A stretch of DNA of 64,000 bases, from positions 65,043 to 129,042 of the forward strand of contig JAGARO010000012.1 in NCBI GenBank assembly GCA_017622215.1. The letters run 5' to 3'. This DNA comes from Clostridia bacterium. GTDB taxonomy: Bacteria; Bacillota; Clostridia; Monoglobales; Monoglobaceae. The notes beneath the pieces were generated by a model. It searched no databases. It was not told where the DNA came from and saw only the letters and a list, made by a program, of their open reading frames with translations. This document shows, one piece after another, positions 8,400 through 16,802 of this stretch. The position numbers and the translations under genes were made by a program. The first letter of the stretch is position 1; every line of letters begins with the position of its first letter.

Positions 8400-8861
8400 T
8401 TATCTCTTTAATTCGTCACGGTTGCTCTTAACTGTAACAACACACTGTTCCAGTTCGCGAAGAACGTTTGTAACAACCCTTTCAACATTCTCAAGAAGAT
8501 AGTCTGTGTATTCGATTGACGCGTCCTTTGTAGCCTTTGACTCGGACTGTGCCTTAACCATAATGTCGTTTGCACGGTTCATAGCCTTCTTTGTGATTTC
8601 GTTTTCGTCAACCATTTCGATAATCTGTTCGTTGGCTGTCTTGATAATCTTATCAGCTTCAGCCTTGGCTTCCGCAAGAATACGGTCTCTTTCGGACTTA
8701 ATCCATTTAGCCTGTTTTAAATCATCAGGAAGCTTAAGCTTTATATCCTCAATAATTTCCATAAGCTCGTCCTTGTCTAAAAGACAACGACCTGATAAAG
8801 GAACGGAAACACCTTTATCAACAATATCTTCTAATTCGTCAATAAGTTCTAATAAGTCCAT
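8400..8861 (-). CDS. Coiled-coil protein (ATP synthase B / DivIVA-like), function unknown
   Basis: 153 residues. The N-terminus (MDLLELIDELEDIVDKG, then LSGRCLLDKDELMEIIEDI) is followed by a long helix rich in Ala, Glu and Lys (ERDRILAEAKAEADKIIKTA) resembling V/F-type ATPase stalk subunits or DivIVA-like proteins. It lacks a signal peptide or membrane segment. Clostridia often carry such a gene immediately after rsmD-coaD, as here. A role in cell division or envelope organisation is a guess; only the coiled coil is seen. Confidence 0.75.
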   Translation of the reverse strand: MDLLELIDELEDIVDKGVSVPLSGRCLLDKDELMEIIEDIKLKLPDDLKQAKWIKSERDRILAEAKAEADKIIKTANEQIIEMVDENEITKKAMNRANDIMVKAQSESKATKDASIEYTDYLLENVERVVTNVLRELEQCVVTVKSNRDELKR

Positions 8862-8895
8862 AATAACCTCCTAAAATATGTAAAGTTAATAATTA

Positions 8896-9378
8896 TCACT
8901 TTGAAAAACGGTTCTTTAATTTTTCAGCAACTTCTTCAGTAACCATTCCTGATAAATCGCCACCGTATTTTGCAACTTCTTTAACTGTGCTTGAGCTTAG
9001 AAACATAAATTCGGCTGTGGTAGATAAAAAGATTGTTTCAATTCCTGCGCCGATTTTCTGGTTGGTAAGTGCCAACTGAAATTCATATTCAAAGTCTGTA
9101 ACAGCTCTTAAACCTCTTACAATAACCTTTGAATTCTGCTTCTTCATAAAGTCAACCAGAAGCCCTGAAAAACTCATTATTTCAATATTATCCATATCTT
9201 TTGTGATATTCTTTAAAATTTCAACTCTTTCTTCAACCGAAAAAAGAGGAGTTTTCTTTTCGGGGTTGTCCAGCACTGCAACAATAAGTTTGTCAAACAT
9301 TTTTGACGCTCTTTTTATTATGTCAAGATGTCCGTTTGTGCAGGGGTCAAAGCTCCCCGGATATACTGCAGTAGTCAT
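8896..9378 (-). CDS. coaD: Phosphopantetheine adenylyltransferase
   Basis: Penultimate step of coenzyme A synthesis: 4'-phosphopantetheine + ATP gives dephospho-CoA. 160 residues, the usual length. The nucleotidyltransferase motif [10 protein letters not shown] at the N-terminus holds the T/HxGH signature, and [15 protein letters not shown] is the C-terminal ISSTxVR-like motif. The ATG overlaps the rsmD stop by one base (TAATG), so translation is probably coupled. The rsmD-coaD pairing is conserved in Firmicutes. Confidence 0.97.
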   Translation of the reverse strand: MTTAVYPGSFDPCTNGHLDIIKRASKMFDKLIVAVLDNPEKKTPLFSVEERVEILKNITKDMDNIEIMSFSGLLVDFMKKQNSKVIVRGLRAVTDFEYEFQLALTNQKIGAGIETIFLSTTAEFMFLSSSTVKEVAKYGGDLSGMVTEEVAEKLKNRFSK

Positions 9379-9920
9379 TATATCATCTCCGTAAAAACGG
9401 AAACCTGAGTCTTTCCGTATTTTGCTTTTTTGATACAGTCAAAACCCATAAATTCCGTTTCCTCGCCACCAAATTCTGTTTCAACTAAGACTATTCCGTT
9501 CTCTGATAAAAGTTTTCTCTCCTTAACTATTTTAAAAACAGGAGAGAGGAAGCCCTTGTTATAAGGCGGGTCGAGAAATATTATATCAAATTTTTTGTTT
9601 GTAGAATTTAAAAAATCAAAAATGTCTTTTCTTAATATTTCGGACTTGTCCGACACCCTTGCACCCTCAACATTTTTCTTGAGAATATTAAGCGCATCAG
9701 GGTTTGTTTCAATAAAGGTGCAACTTCTTGCACCTCGGCTTAAAGCCTCAATTCCCAGTGCCCCTGAACCTGCAAAGGCGTCGAGAACATTCTGGCAAGG
9801 TATGTATCGTTGTATAATATTAAAAATGGATTCCTTAACCCTGTCTGTTGTAGGACGGGTATTTATTCCTTCAGGTGCAATAAGCTTTTTTCCACGGGCT
9901 GTGCCTGAAATTACTCGCAT
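9378..9920 (-). CDS. rsmD: 16S rRNA (guanine-966-N2)-methyltransferase
   Basis: Rossmann-fold SAM methyltransferase for 16S rRNA G966. 180 residues. [13 protein letters not shown] at the start, [21 protein letters not shown] as the SAM loop, and the catalytic [11 protein letters not shown] (DPPY) are all present. I chose ATG 9920 since the family begins with MRVISG; a GTG or ATG 30 bases further upstream adds an unconserved decapeptide. GAAGGTG precedes it at suitable distance. It heads the minus-strand operon with coaD and the coiled-coil gene. Confidence 0.95.
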   Translation of the reverse strand: MRVISGTARGKKLIAPEGINTRPTTDRVKESIFNIIQRYIPCQNVLDAFAGSGALGIEALSRGARSCTFIETNPDALNILKKNVEGARVSDKSEILRKDIFDFLNSTNKKFDIIFLDPPYNKGFLSPVFKIVKERKLLSENGIVLVETEFGGEETEFMGFDCIKKAKYGKTQVSVFTEMI

Positions 9921-9961
9921 ATAAACACCTTCACTTTCAAATTTACACAATACTACACTTC

Positions 9962-9990
9962 ATTTTATAATGATAATTGTAATTTGTCAA
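9962..9990 (-). promoter_or_regulatory. Promoter of the rsmD operon
   Basis: On the minus strand TTGACA (9985-9990), 17 bases, TAAAAT (9962-9967). It starts directly behind the T-run that ends the 6S RNA. Confidence 0.75.
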
Positions 9991-10000
9991 GTATTTGAAT

Positions 10001-10198
10001 AAAAAAACCCTGCATGTGCCGTATATTGCATAAGGTAAAAACCTGCATAGCAGGTGGGCTGTAGCCCGATTACTTTACAAGTCCACTGGCATTGCCAAAG
10101 GCAAAGGAGGCATGTGCGCCATAATCGGAGACCTACGTTCCCTTATAAAATGTGTTGGTTTTACATTATTGCAATTAAATACGAACACCGCAGGGTGA
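10001..10198 (-). ncRNA. ssrS: 6S RNA
   Basis: On the minus strand the region is closed by a terminal stem CCCTGCGGTG (5') with CAC-at-GCAGGG (3'), followed by seven T, and is about 195 nt long, the size of 6S RNA. The 5' sequence CCCTGCGGTGTTCG resembles the 6S terminal stem. A long interrupted hairpin with an internal loop fills the middle. A strong promoter precedes it, and no ORF explains the conservation-like structure. 6S RNA mimics an open promoter and holds sigma-A RNA polymerase in stationary phase. Identification is from overall form, not a covariance search. Confidence 0.72.
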
Positions 10199-10206
10199 GC
10201 ATCTTT

Positions 10207-10235
10207 ATAATATCATATTATGCACTTTTCTTCAA
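10207..10235 (-). promoter_or_regulatory. 6S RNA promoter
   Basis: Minus strand TTGAAG (10230-10235), 17 bases ending in TGA, then TATTAT (10207-10212): an extended -10 promoter placing +1 near 10198-10200. Confidence 0.75.
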
Positions 10236-10273
10236 GATATTCGTTAAAATTTATAAATGGAAAAAAATTTTTC

Positions 10274-10302
10274 TTTACAAATTTGTGCAAATATGATATA
10301 GT
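10274..10302 (+). promoter_or_regulatory. mecA promoter
   Basis: TTTACA (10274-10279), 17 bases ending in TGA, TATAGT (10297-10302). It diverges from the 6S RNA promoter. Confidence 0.6.
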
Positions 10303-10332
10303 TATATCAACATATATTATTTTGGTGATTTC

Positions 10333-10902
10333 ATGAGAATAGAAAGGATTTCAGATAACAAAATAAAGGCTTACATATCTCAGGAAGAACTTAAATCCTG
10401 GAATGTTACTATTAAGAATTTTGCTGAGAAAACTCCTGAGGCACAGAAGCTTTTTTGGCACGTAGTCAGGGAGGCTCAACGATGTGTGGATTTTACTGCA
10501 GAACATTCACAGCTTCTTGTTGAGGCTACAGGTTCTGAAAATACCGGTTTTGAAATGACCATAAGCCGTCTGCCTCTTGTTAAAAAAACAGAGGATAGGA
10601 AAACTGATGTTGTGCAAAAAGGCACACTTGTTTATCAGTTTGTTGATTTTGAAAATATATGCTTGTGTGTATCTGAAGTCGGACAAAGATACAAAGGTCA
10701 ATCCAGTTTATATAAATTGGATAACAAATACTTTTTAATTCTGTATCCTGAAAATCTGAATATTTTTAAAGGCATAGAACATATAATTTTAGAGTACGGA
10801 AAAAAGTGCATAAACGACATCAGTGTTGAACTTATAAAAGAAAGAGGAAGTCAGCTGATTTCTGATGTTGCTGTGGAGGTTATTCTTCGGCACTTTAAAT
10901 AG
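10333..10902 (+). CDS. mecA: MecA-family adaptor protein for ClpC/ClpP
   Basis: Adaptor that delivers substrates to the ClpCP protease; in Bacillus it targets ComK. 189 residues. The N-terminal substrate-binding segment begins MRIERISDNKIKAYISQEEL, very like Bacillus MecA. An acidic or variable linker lies around residues 85-100, and the C-terminal Clp-binding domain (about 100-189) contains YQFVDFENICLCVSEV and LYKLDNKYFLILYP. TTGGTGATTTC is the ribosome binding region. In this organism the targets are unknown. Confidence 0.88.
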   Translation: MRIERISDNKIKAYISQEELKSWNVTIKNFAEKTPEAQKLFWHVVREAQRCVDFTAEHSQLLVEATGSENTGFEMTISRLPLVKKTEDRKTDVVQKGTLVYQFVDFENICLCVSEVGQRYKGQSSLYKLDNKYFLILYPENLNIFKGIEHIILEYGKKCINDISVELIKERGSQLISDVAVEVILRHFK

Positions 10903-10921
10903 TTTTGTATAGGAGAATTAT

Positions 10922-11157
10922 ATGAGATTTTTTTAAGGGAGCTCTTTGGATTTGAATATGAGATTTGCAGACGCTGTATTAACGATATGCATAATATCCA
11001 TTTGAAGCCGGAACACTGTGTTTATGACCATTACAGCTATAACTGCCCTCGTTGTGGTGCTCATAGCCACATTGTGAGAAAGCTGACTATTGAGGGACGT
11101 ATTCGTTTATTATTACATAGGAAAAAAGCAAAAGAAATTGAAGAAAATTTGTTATAA
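10922..11157 (+). pseudogene. Frameshifted small zinc-ribbon protein
   Basis: ATG 10922 follows AGGAGA, but its frame stops at once (M-R-F-F-stop) because of a run of seven T (10928-10934). One more T would join it to an open frame running to TAA 11155-11157, giving about 78 residues: MRFFLRELFGFEYEICRRC and onward. The joined product has two Cys pairs, C-R-R-C and C-P-R-C, plus a basic C-terminus (RIRLLLHRKKAKEIEENLL), so a zinc ribbon is likely. No alternative start lies well placed in the second frame. Sequencing error, real inactivation, or slippage on the T-tract are all possible. Confidence 0.7.
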
Positions 11158-11190
11158 AAAAAGAGAGGTTTTTACCTCTCTTTTTATTAT
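11158..11190. terminator. Bidirectional terminator
   Basis: AAAGAGAGGT-tttt-ACCTCTCTTTTT, between the zinc-ribbon frame and the convergent kdgK. Confidence 0.8.
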
Positions 11191-11205
11191 ATATCTCTCT
11201 TTTTA

Positions 11206-12237
11206 TTATCTCTGTACTCGTCCTGAACCGTCGCCGCCCATAAGGTTCTTAACCTCGGCAACTGTAACTAAGTTCATATCGCCTTCGATTGTGTGTTTTA
11301 AGCAGGAGGCTGCAACTGCGAAGTTGATTGCATCGTCGTTGGAGTATCCCTCAAGGAGTGAATAAATAAGTCCGCCGCCGAAGCTGTCGCCGCCGCCTAC
11401 ACGGTCGATAATTGTCATATGATATTTCTTTGATTTATGGAAACTGTCTGATTTTGCGTCGTAGAGGAGAGCTGACCAGTCATTTTCGGAGGCTGAAATA
11501 CTCTCTCTTAAAGTGATTGCAACATATTCACAACCAAATCTTGAAACCAGCTGTTTTGCAACATCTTTATAACCCTCGTCGCTGATTTTTCCACCTGTAA
11601 CGTCTGTGTTGCTGGCGTGAATTCCGAACACCTTTTCAGCGTCTTCTTCATTGGCAATGCAAACATCTACATATTCCATAAGCTTGCCCATAACCTGACC
11701 TGCTTTTTCAGAGGTCCAGAGCTTCTTTCTGAAGTTTAAGTCGCAACTTATCTTAACCCCCATTTCTTTGGCTGTTTTACAAGCCTCAAGACAGAGGTCA
11801 GCACAGCCGTCGCTTAAGGCAGGTGTGATTCCTGTAAAGTGGAACCAGTCTGCACCTTCAAAAATTTCTTTCCAGTTAAAATCGTCTGCTGTTGCAGTAG
11901 AAATAGAGGAGTGGGCTCTGTCGTAAACTACATTTGACGGACGCTGTGATGCGCCCTTTTCACAGTAGTAAATACCAAGTCTTTCTCCGCCTCTTGCAAT
12001 CTTGCTTGTATCAACATTATGCTTTCTGAGTTCTGCAAGACAAGCATCGCCGATTGGGTTAGCAGGAAGCTTTGTAACAAAGCTTGCGTCAAGACCGTAG
12101 TTTGCACAGCTTACGGATACATTAGCTTCACCACCGCCGTATGTAGCCTCAAGGCCTCTTGCCTGAATAAATCTTTCGTGATTATATGTCTGGAGTCTGA
12201 GCATTATTTCTCCGAATGTAACAACTTTCTTAGCCAT
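11206..12237 (-). CDS. kdgK: 2-keto-3-deoxygluconate kinase (PfkB family)
   Basis: Phosphorylates KDG to KDPG in uronate and pectin breakdown. 343 residues. The N-terminus VVTFGEIMLRLQ, the glycine pair GGGEANVS and the C-terminal PfkB motif IDRVGGGDSFGGGLIYSLL with the catalytic Asp are clear. The immediate upstream gene is KDPG aldolase, 12 bases away, so the pair performs the last two steps of the pathway, yielding pyruvate and glyceraldehyde-3-phosphate. Other sugar kinases of the family look alike, but the operon partner favours KDG. GGAGAA precedes the ATG. Confidence 0.93.
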   Translation of the reverse strand: MAKKVVTFGEIMLRLQTYNHERFIQARGLEATYGGGEANVSVSCANYGLDASFVTKLPANPIGDACLAELRKHNVDTSKIARGGERLGIYYCEKGASQRPSNVVYDRAHSSISTATADDFNWKEIFEGADWFHFTGITPALSDGCADLCLEACKTAKEMGVKISCDLNFRKKLWTSEKAGQVMGKLMEYVDVCIANEEDAEKVFGIHASNTDVTGGKISDEGYKDVAKQLVSRFGCEYVAITLRESISASENDWSALLYDAKSDSFHKSKKYHMTIIDRVGGGDSFGGGLIYSLLEGYSNDDAINFAVAASCLKHTIEGDMNLVTVAEVKNLMGGDGSGRVQR

Positions 12238-12249
12238 TTTTTGTTCTCC

Positions 12250-12900
12250 TTATTTAAGATTTTCTCTTGCTATTCTGATATTTTCAACAAATTTCTTTGC
12301 TGTTTCGGTAATCTTATCGTAATCACCTGTTTTTGCGCCTGCTGTTAGAGCACCGCCTGCACCCACTGCAACTGCGCCAGCCTGAATCCATTCGTGAACA
12401 TTGTCAACGGAAACACCGCCTGTCGGCATCATTCTTGCCTGTGGGATAGGGCCGTTAACTGCCTTTATAATCTTTGGACCAAAGGCTTCACCAGGGAATA
12501 CCTTAATTATATCTGCACCTGCTTCCATAGCTGTAACAACTTCTTTGATTGTCATACAGCCAGGCATATATGGAACTCTGTAACGGTTACAGAGCTTTGC
12601 TGTAGCTTCGTCGAAGTATGGGCTTACGATATACTGTGCACCGCTTAAAATTGCAATTCTTGCAGTTTCGCTGTCCATAACTGTGCCTGCGCCTAAGATA
12701 ATTTCGTCTTCTGTATACATCTTGGATAAATCGTAGATTACCTTGTCAGCGTGTGGAACTGTAAAGGTGAGCTCGATTGCAGGAACTCCGCCTGCGATAC
12801 AGGCGTCTGTAATTTTCTTTGCCTGCTCAGCAGATTCGGCACGGACAACTGCAACAATACCTACGTCTCTGATTTTTTTAAGTACCAATTCTTTTTCCAT
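12250..12900 (-). CDS. eda: KDPG/KHG aldolase
   Basis: Cleaves 2-keto-3-deoxy-6-phosphogluconate to pyruvate and glyceraldehyde-3-phosphate. 216 residues. VAVVRAESAEQA at the N-terminus, AIELTFTVPHAD with the catalytic glutamate, PGCMTIKEV, the Schiff-base lysine in ADIIKVFPGEAFGP, and the phosphate loop MPTGGVSVDNV are all present. First gene of a minus-strand operon with kdgK. GGAGGGC lies just before the start. Confidence 0.96.
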   Translation of the reverse strand: MEKELVLKKIRDVGIVAVVRAESAEQAKKITDACIAGGVPAIELTFTVPHADKVIYDLSKMYTEDEIILGAGTVMDSETARIAILSGAQYIVSPYFDEATAKLCNRYRVPYMPGCMTIKEVVTAMEAGADIIKVFPGEAFGPKIIKAVNGPIPQARMMPTGGVSVDNVHEWIQAGAVAVGAGGALTAGAKTGDYDKITETAKKFVENIRIARENLK

Positions 12901-12940
12901 TTATATTGCCCTCCAATTAAAAATCATTTTCAACAATATA

Positions 12941-12968
12941 ATTATACACCATATTATGTAAAAAACAA
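12941..12968 (-). promoter_or_regulatory. Possible eda-kdgK promoter
   Basis: Minus strand TTGTTT (12963-12968), 16 bases, TATAAT (12941-12946). The -35 is weak. Confidence 0.5.
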
Positions 12969-12985
12969 GTACAATTTTTTTCATA

Positions 12986-13020
12986 AATCATATATTTTTG
13001 AGAAAAATAATCATATATTT
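12986..13020 (+). repeat. Two 12-bp direct repeats in the eda/pfkA divergent region
   Basis: AATCATATATTT occurs at 12986-12997 and 13009-13020, 23 bases apart, in a very AT-rich stretch. It could be a regulator site or simply low complexity. Confidence 0.4.
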
Positions 13021-13072
13021 GAAAAAATATTGAAAATTTTTGAAAAAAATAGAAAATAAATGAAAATAACAC

Positions 13073-13101
13073 TTGAAATTTTGTTTTTTTTATAGTATGA
13101 T
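13073..13101 (+). promoter_or_regulatory. pfkA promoter
   Basis: TTGAAA (13073-13078), 17 bases, TATGAT (13096-13101). The leader is about 90 bases. Confidence 0.7.
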
Positions 13102-13195
13102 ATTTTTTGTATTGTTTAATGTGGATATTAATCGTCTTATCTTAATATATAGGATGATTTTTTTAAAAATTGACTTTCGCATGGAGGTAAGTGTT

Positions 13196-14293
13196 ATGAG
13201 CGAAATTAAGAGAATTGGTGTTATGACTGGTGGGGGAGACTGTCCTGGTCTTAACGCTGTAATAAGAGCGGTTACTAAGACTGCTATAATGAAATACGGT
13301 CTTGAGGTTGTTGGTATTAAGCACGGTTACCGTGGCTTATTCCTTGGCGAAAAGGAATTTGTTAACCTTACACTTGATAACACAGACCAGATTTTAGCTG
13401 AAGGCGGTACAATCCTCTTCAGTTCAAACAAGGATAATCTCTTTGATTATACATTTGAAGATGAAACAGGTGTTCACCACGGTGACTATTCACACGTTGG
13501 TGTTGAAAATCTTAAGAAGGCAGGCATTGACGCTCTCGTTGTAATCGGCGGAGACGGCACACTTACAAGTGGACGCGACTTCTCAAGACTTGGCATTAAA
13601 GTTATCGGCGTTCCTAAGACAATTGATAACGACCTTGCGGCTACTGATACAACATTCGGTTTTGATACTGCTGTTGCTGCTGCTACTGACGCTATGGACA
13701 GACTTAAGACTACTGCCCGTTCACACAGCAGAATTATCTGTGTTGAAGCTATGGGCAGATACGCAGGCTTCCTTGCTTTAGCTACAGGTATTGCAGGTGC
13801 TGCTGATGCTATCTTACTTCCTGAAATCGAATTCGATTTAGATAAGGTTGCTGAAACACTTAAGAAGAACCGTGATAACGGTAAGGAATGGGCTCTCGTA
13901 GTTGTTGCTGAAGGCGCAAAGGAAAAGGGCGGTAAGGTTATCGTTTCAAAGGTTGTAGAAGACAGCCCAGACCCAATCAGACTTGGCGGTGTTGCAGCTT
14001 ACGTTGCTGAAGAACTCGAAAAGAGAGTAGGCCTTGAATCAAGAGCTACTGTTCTCGGTCATGTTCAGCGTGGCGGTTCTCCAACTGCTAACGACAGAAT
14101 CTTATCTACAAGATACGGTAGTGCTGCTGTTGAACTCCTTATGGAAGGTAAGTTCGGCAACATGGTTATCTTAAAGGGTAACGAAATGAGCTATGAATCA
14201 CTTGAAAATGTTATTGGCAATAACAAGGGCGTTGAAGTTGATGGCGAACTTGTTAAGGTTGCTAAGGCTATGGGTGTTTCATTCGGCGACTAA
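13196..14293 (+). CDS. pfkA: 6-phosphofructokinase, group III (SLC-type residues G/K)
   Basis: Commits fructose-6-phosphate to glycolysis. 365 residues counted from ATG 13196, which has GGAGG at 13183-13187; the longer upstream frame overlaps the promoter and is rejected. MTGGGDCPGLNAVIRAV is the nucleotide loop. GGDGT (residues 118-122) has the glycine typical of ATP users, while VPKTIDND has Lys141, typical of pyrophosphate users. The same combination is found in actinobacterial ATP-dependent group III enzymes, so ATP is the likely donor. Codon use is strongly biased, fitting high expression. A terminator follows. Confidence 0.95.
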   Translation: MSEIKRIGVMTGGGDCPGLNAVIRAVTKTAIMKYGLEVVGIKHGYRGLFLGEKEFVNLTLDNTDQILAEGGTILFSSNKDNLFDYTFEDETGVHHGDYSHVGVENLKKAGIDALVVIGGDGTLTSGRDFSRLGIKVIGVPKTIDNDLAATDTTFGFDTAVAAATDAMDRLKTTARSHSRIICVEAMGRYAGFLALATGIAGAADAILLPEIEFDLDKVAETLKKNRDNGKEWALVVVAEGAKEKGGKVIVSKVVEDSPDPIRLGGVAAYVAEELEKRVGLESRATVLGHVQRGGSPTANDRILSTRYGSAAVELLMEGKFGNMVILKGNEMSYESLENVIGNNKGVEVDGELVKVAKAMGVSFGD

Positions 14294-14308
14294 TTATGAT
14301 TTATATTT

Positions 14309-14338
14309 TGCAGGGAGCAATTCCCTGCAATTTTTTTA
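14309..14338 (+). terminator. pfkA terminator
   Basis: TTGCAGGGA-gcaa-TTCCCTGCAA followed by eight T. Confidence 0.9.
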
Positions 14339-14423
14339 CTTTTAAACATATAATTTATGGTATTCACACAGATATCACATTTATAAGGTAAAACTGTTTA
14401 AGAATAAGACAGGAGGTTTTATT

Positions 14424-16043
14424 GTGAAGAAATTTCTTGGAAAAGTAAAGAATTTTATTGTAGGTTTTAAAAATAAGCTTGGAATTAAGAAGTTTATTGC
14501 AGTTTGTATTGCGATAATACTTGTTATTTTGCTCCTCTTTTCCTGCGGGGGCAAAAAGGTGGAGCAGAAATCTTATGTTTCAGCAGACGCTTATATGGGA
14601 AACATTGTGGAAACTGTTGAGCAAAGCGGAACTGTTGAGCCTTATGAAAGAAGAGAGATTACTGCTCTTGTAAGGGGAGAAATTATAGACTCTCCTTATA
14701 ACGAGGGTGATCTTGTGGAAGAGGGGGACACTCTTTACAGAATTGATGATGAGGATGCACAGCTTAGTCTTGAAAGAAGCCAGATAAACCTAGACGAAGT
14801 TAACGAAAGTATAAATAATCTCAAGGTTTATGCTCCTGTTTCAGGGGTTCTTTCAAACTTCAGTTTATCTGAGGGAGACTATGTAAACGGTGGAGAAATA
14901 GGTAAAATTCAGAATTCTGACAATATGAAGGTACAGCTTTCTTTCACTCCTTCTGATTTTGATAAAATAAGAATCGGGGACAGGGCTTTGGTTACAAGTG
15001 CTATGTATATGACAAGCCTTGAGGGAACTGTTACATATAAAATTGATTCAGCGTCGGGTACAGCTACCGAGGGAAGCTATCTTAAAAAAGTGGAAATAAC
15101 AATACCAAATCCAGGGGCACTTGCAGAGGGGACAACTGTTCACGGAACTGTGTTTACTGCGTCCGAAACAGTGTATTCTGCAGATTCCAGAGCTATCGAA
15201 AACGGAGGAACAACTTCACTTCGAGCTGAGTCACAGGGCGAAGTGGAAAATGTTTACGTTAAAAACGGTGACAAGGTAAAGAAGGGACAGCTTCTTGCTG
15301 TGCTTTCAAACAGGTCATTAAATAACAGCAAAAAAACCACTGAGCTTTCCTTAAGGTCTGAAATGAAGAATCTTGAGGATTATAATATTACAGCGCCTAT
15401 TTCGGGGACTGTTATTACAAAGAATGTGGAAAAAGGCGATAAAATTGATAACTCTAACGTTTCAACTGTTTTAATGGTTGTGGCGGATATGAGCAAAATG
15501 AAATTTACAATTTCTGTTGACGAGCTTGACATAGGAAGAATAACTATCGGTCAGGATGTAAGGATTACTGCAGATGCTTTGCCTGATGACGTTTTTATGG
15601 GATATGTGTCAAAGATTGCTGCTGAGGGAACTGTAAGCGGTCAGGGTGTTACAACCTTTGATGTGGAAATTGTTATTGATGAGCCAGGGGAACTTAAATC
15701 GGGAATGAATGTTAACGCAAATATTATTATATCTGAAACTAAGAATGTACTTATTATTCCTGAAGAAGCTTTAAACGGTGCCAAGAACAAAAAAGCAACC
15801 GTTTACGTTGCAAAGGGAAAGGTTAGCAAGGACGCTGTGTTCCCTGATGATTTTGTGGAAAGAGAAGTTGAATACGGAAACTCCAACGGTGAGCTTGTGG
15901 AAATTATCTCGGGACTTCAGGAGGGAGAAACTGTTTATTATATTCAGTATTCAGGAAATGAAAATGAATTTATGAAGATGATGCGTGGAATGCATGGAGG
16001 AGACGGAGGCTCAGGCGGAATGGTCGGTCCTCCGGGGATGTAA
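14424..16043 (+). CDS. MacA/HlyD-type efflux adaptor subunit
   Basis: 539 residues; a membrane-anchored adaptor of a MacAB-like exporter. A basic N-terminus and one hydrophobic segment (about residues 25-42, ending FSCGGKK) anchor it. Outside are barrel-sandwich/lipoyl segments (VRGEIIDSPYNEGDLVEEGD and a second copy VENVYVKNGDKVKKGQ), a beta-barrel and a C-terminal MacA-like domain, then a Gly/Met-rich tail (MMRGMHGGDGGSGG). Only one short helical hairpin remains, as in Gram-positive members. GTG start with AGGAGG. First gene of a four-gene operon. Confidence 0.9.
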   Translation: MKKFLGKVKNFIVGFKNKLGIKKFIAVCIAIILVILLLFSCGGKKVEQKSYVSADAYMGNIVETVEQSGTVEPYERREITALVRGEIIDSPYNEGDLVEEGDTLYRIDDEDAQLSLERSQINLDEVNESINNLKVYAPVSGVLSNFSLSEGDYVNGGEIGKIQNSDNMKVQLSFTPSDFDKIRIGDRALVTSAMYMTSLEGTVTYKIDSASGTATEGSYLKKVEITIPNPGALAEGTTVHGTVFTASETVYSADSRAIENGGTTSLRAESQGEVENVYVKNGDKVKKGQLLAVLSNRSLNNSKKTTELSLRSEMKNLEDYNITAPISGTVITKNVEKGDKIDNSNVSTVLMVVADMSKMKFTISVDELDIGRITIGQDVRITADALPDDVFMGYVSKIAAEGTVSGQGVTTFDVEIVIDEPGELKSGMNVNANIIISETKNVLIIPEEALNGAKNKKATVYVAKGKVSKDAVFPDDFVEREVEYGNSNGELVEIISGLQEGETVYYIQYSGNENEFMKMMRGMHGGDGGSGGMVGPPGM

Positions 16044-16055
16044 GGAGGAGATTTT

Positions 16056-16790
16056 ATGTCTGAAAAACTTATATCCGGTGCGGAATATATGATTGACATC
16101 CGTAATATCAAAAAAATCTACAAAATGGGTGAAAATGAGGTCCGTGCTTTAGACGGAATTGACCTTAAAATAAAACCTAATGAATTTGTAGCAATAATCG
16201 GGCCGTCGGGCTCGGGAAAATCTACTCTCATGAATATGATTGGCTGTCTTGATACGCCAACAGAGGGAGATTTTTATATTGACGGAAATATGGCAAGTAA
16301 ACTTAAGGATGATGAACAGGCATTTATAAGAAACAAAAAGGTTGGCTTTATTTTTCAGCAGTACAACCTTTTGTCGAAGCTTACAGTTGAGGAAAATGTT
16401 GAGCTTCCGTTGATTTATGCGGGATTGCCTCAAAGCAAGAGAAAAGAAATGGTGAAAACTGCTCTTGAGAGAGTTGAAATGTATGACAGACGCCACCATA
16501 AGCCATCTGAACTTTCAGGCGGCCAGCAACAGAGAACTTCCATAGCCCGAGCTTTGGCTGCGAGACCGCCTATTATTTTGGCAGACGAGCCTACGGGCGC
16601 TCTTGACTCCAAGACAGGTGCAGAGGTTCTTAAAATGCTTAAGGAACTTCACTCCGAGGGAAAAACAGTTGTTTTAATTACTCACGATAATAAAATTGCT
16701 CATGAGGCAGACAGAATTGTGAGAATTATGGACGGGAAAATTGTTTTTGACAGTGCTGTTGACGGAGATAAATCGGAAGTTAATGTATAG
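16056..16790 (+). CDS. MacB-type ABC transporter ATP-binding protein
   Basis: 244 residues. Nucleotide-binding subunit powering the adaptor/permease pair. Walker [11 protein letters not shown]-loop IFQQYNLL, signature LSGGQQQR, Walker [13 protein letters not shown] and the H-loop LITHD are intact. The LolD/MacB group is recognised by the EPTGALDS tail. It starts 12 bases after the adaptor with AAGGAGGAG. Confidence 0.95.
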   Translation: MSEKLISGAEYMIDIRNIKKIYKMGENEVRALDGIDLKIKPNEFVAIIGPSGSGKSTLMNMIGCLDTPTEGDFYIDGNMASKLKDDEQAFIRNKKVGFIFQQYNLLSKLTVEENVELPLIYAGLPQSKRKEMVKTALERVEMYDRRHHKPSELSGGQQQRTSIARALAARPPIILADEPTGALDSKTGAEVLKMLKELHSEGKTVVLITHDNKIAHEADRIVRIMDGKIVFDSAVDGDKSEVNV

Positions 16791-16802
16791 AGGTGAGATA
16801 AA

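Noticed and set aside
10054-10296. An 80-codon plus-strand frame
   Set aside because: It sits within the 6S RNA on the opposite strand and reads into low-complexity A/T sequence.
11090-11365. A 91-codon plus-strand frame
   Set aside because: It crosses a terminator and the 3' end of kdgK; out of frame with the zinc-ribbon coding.
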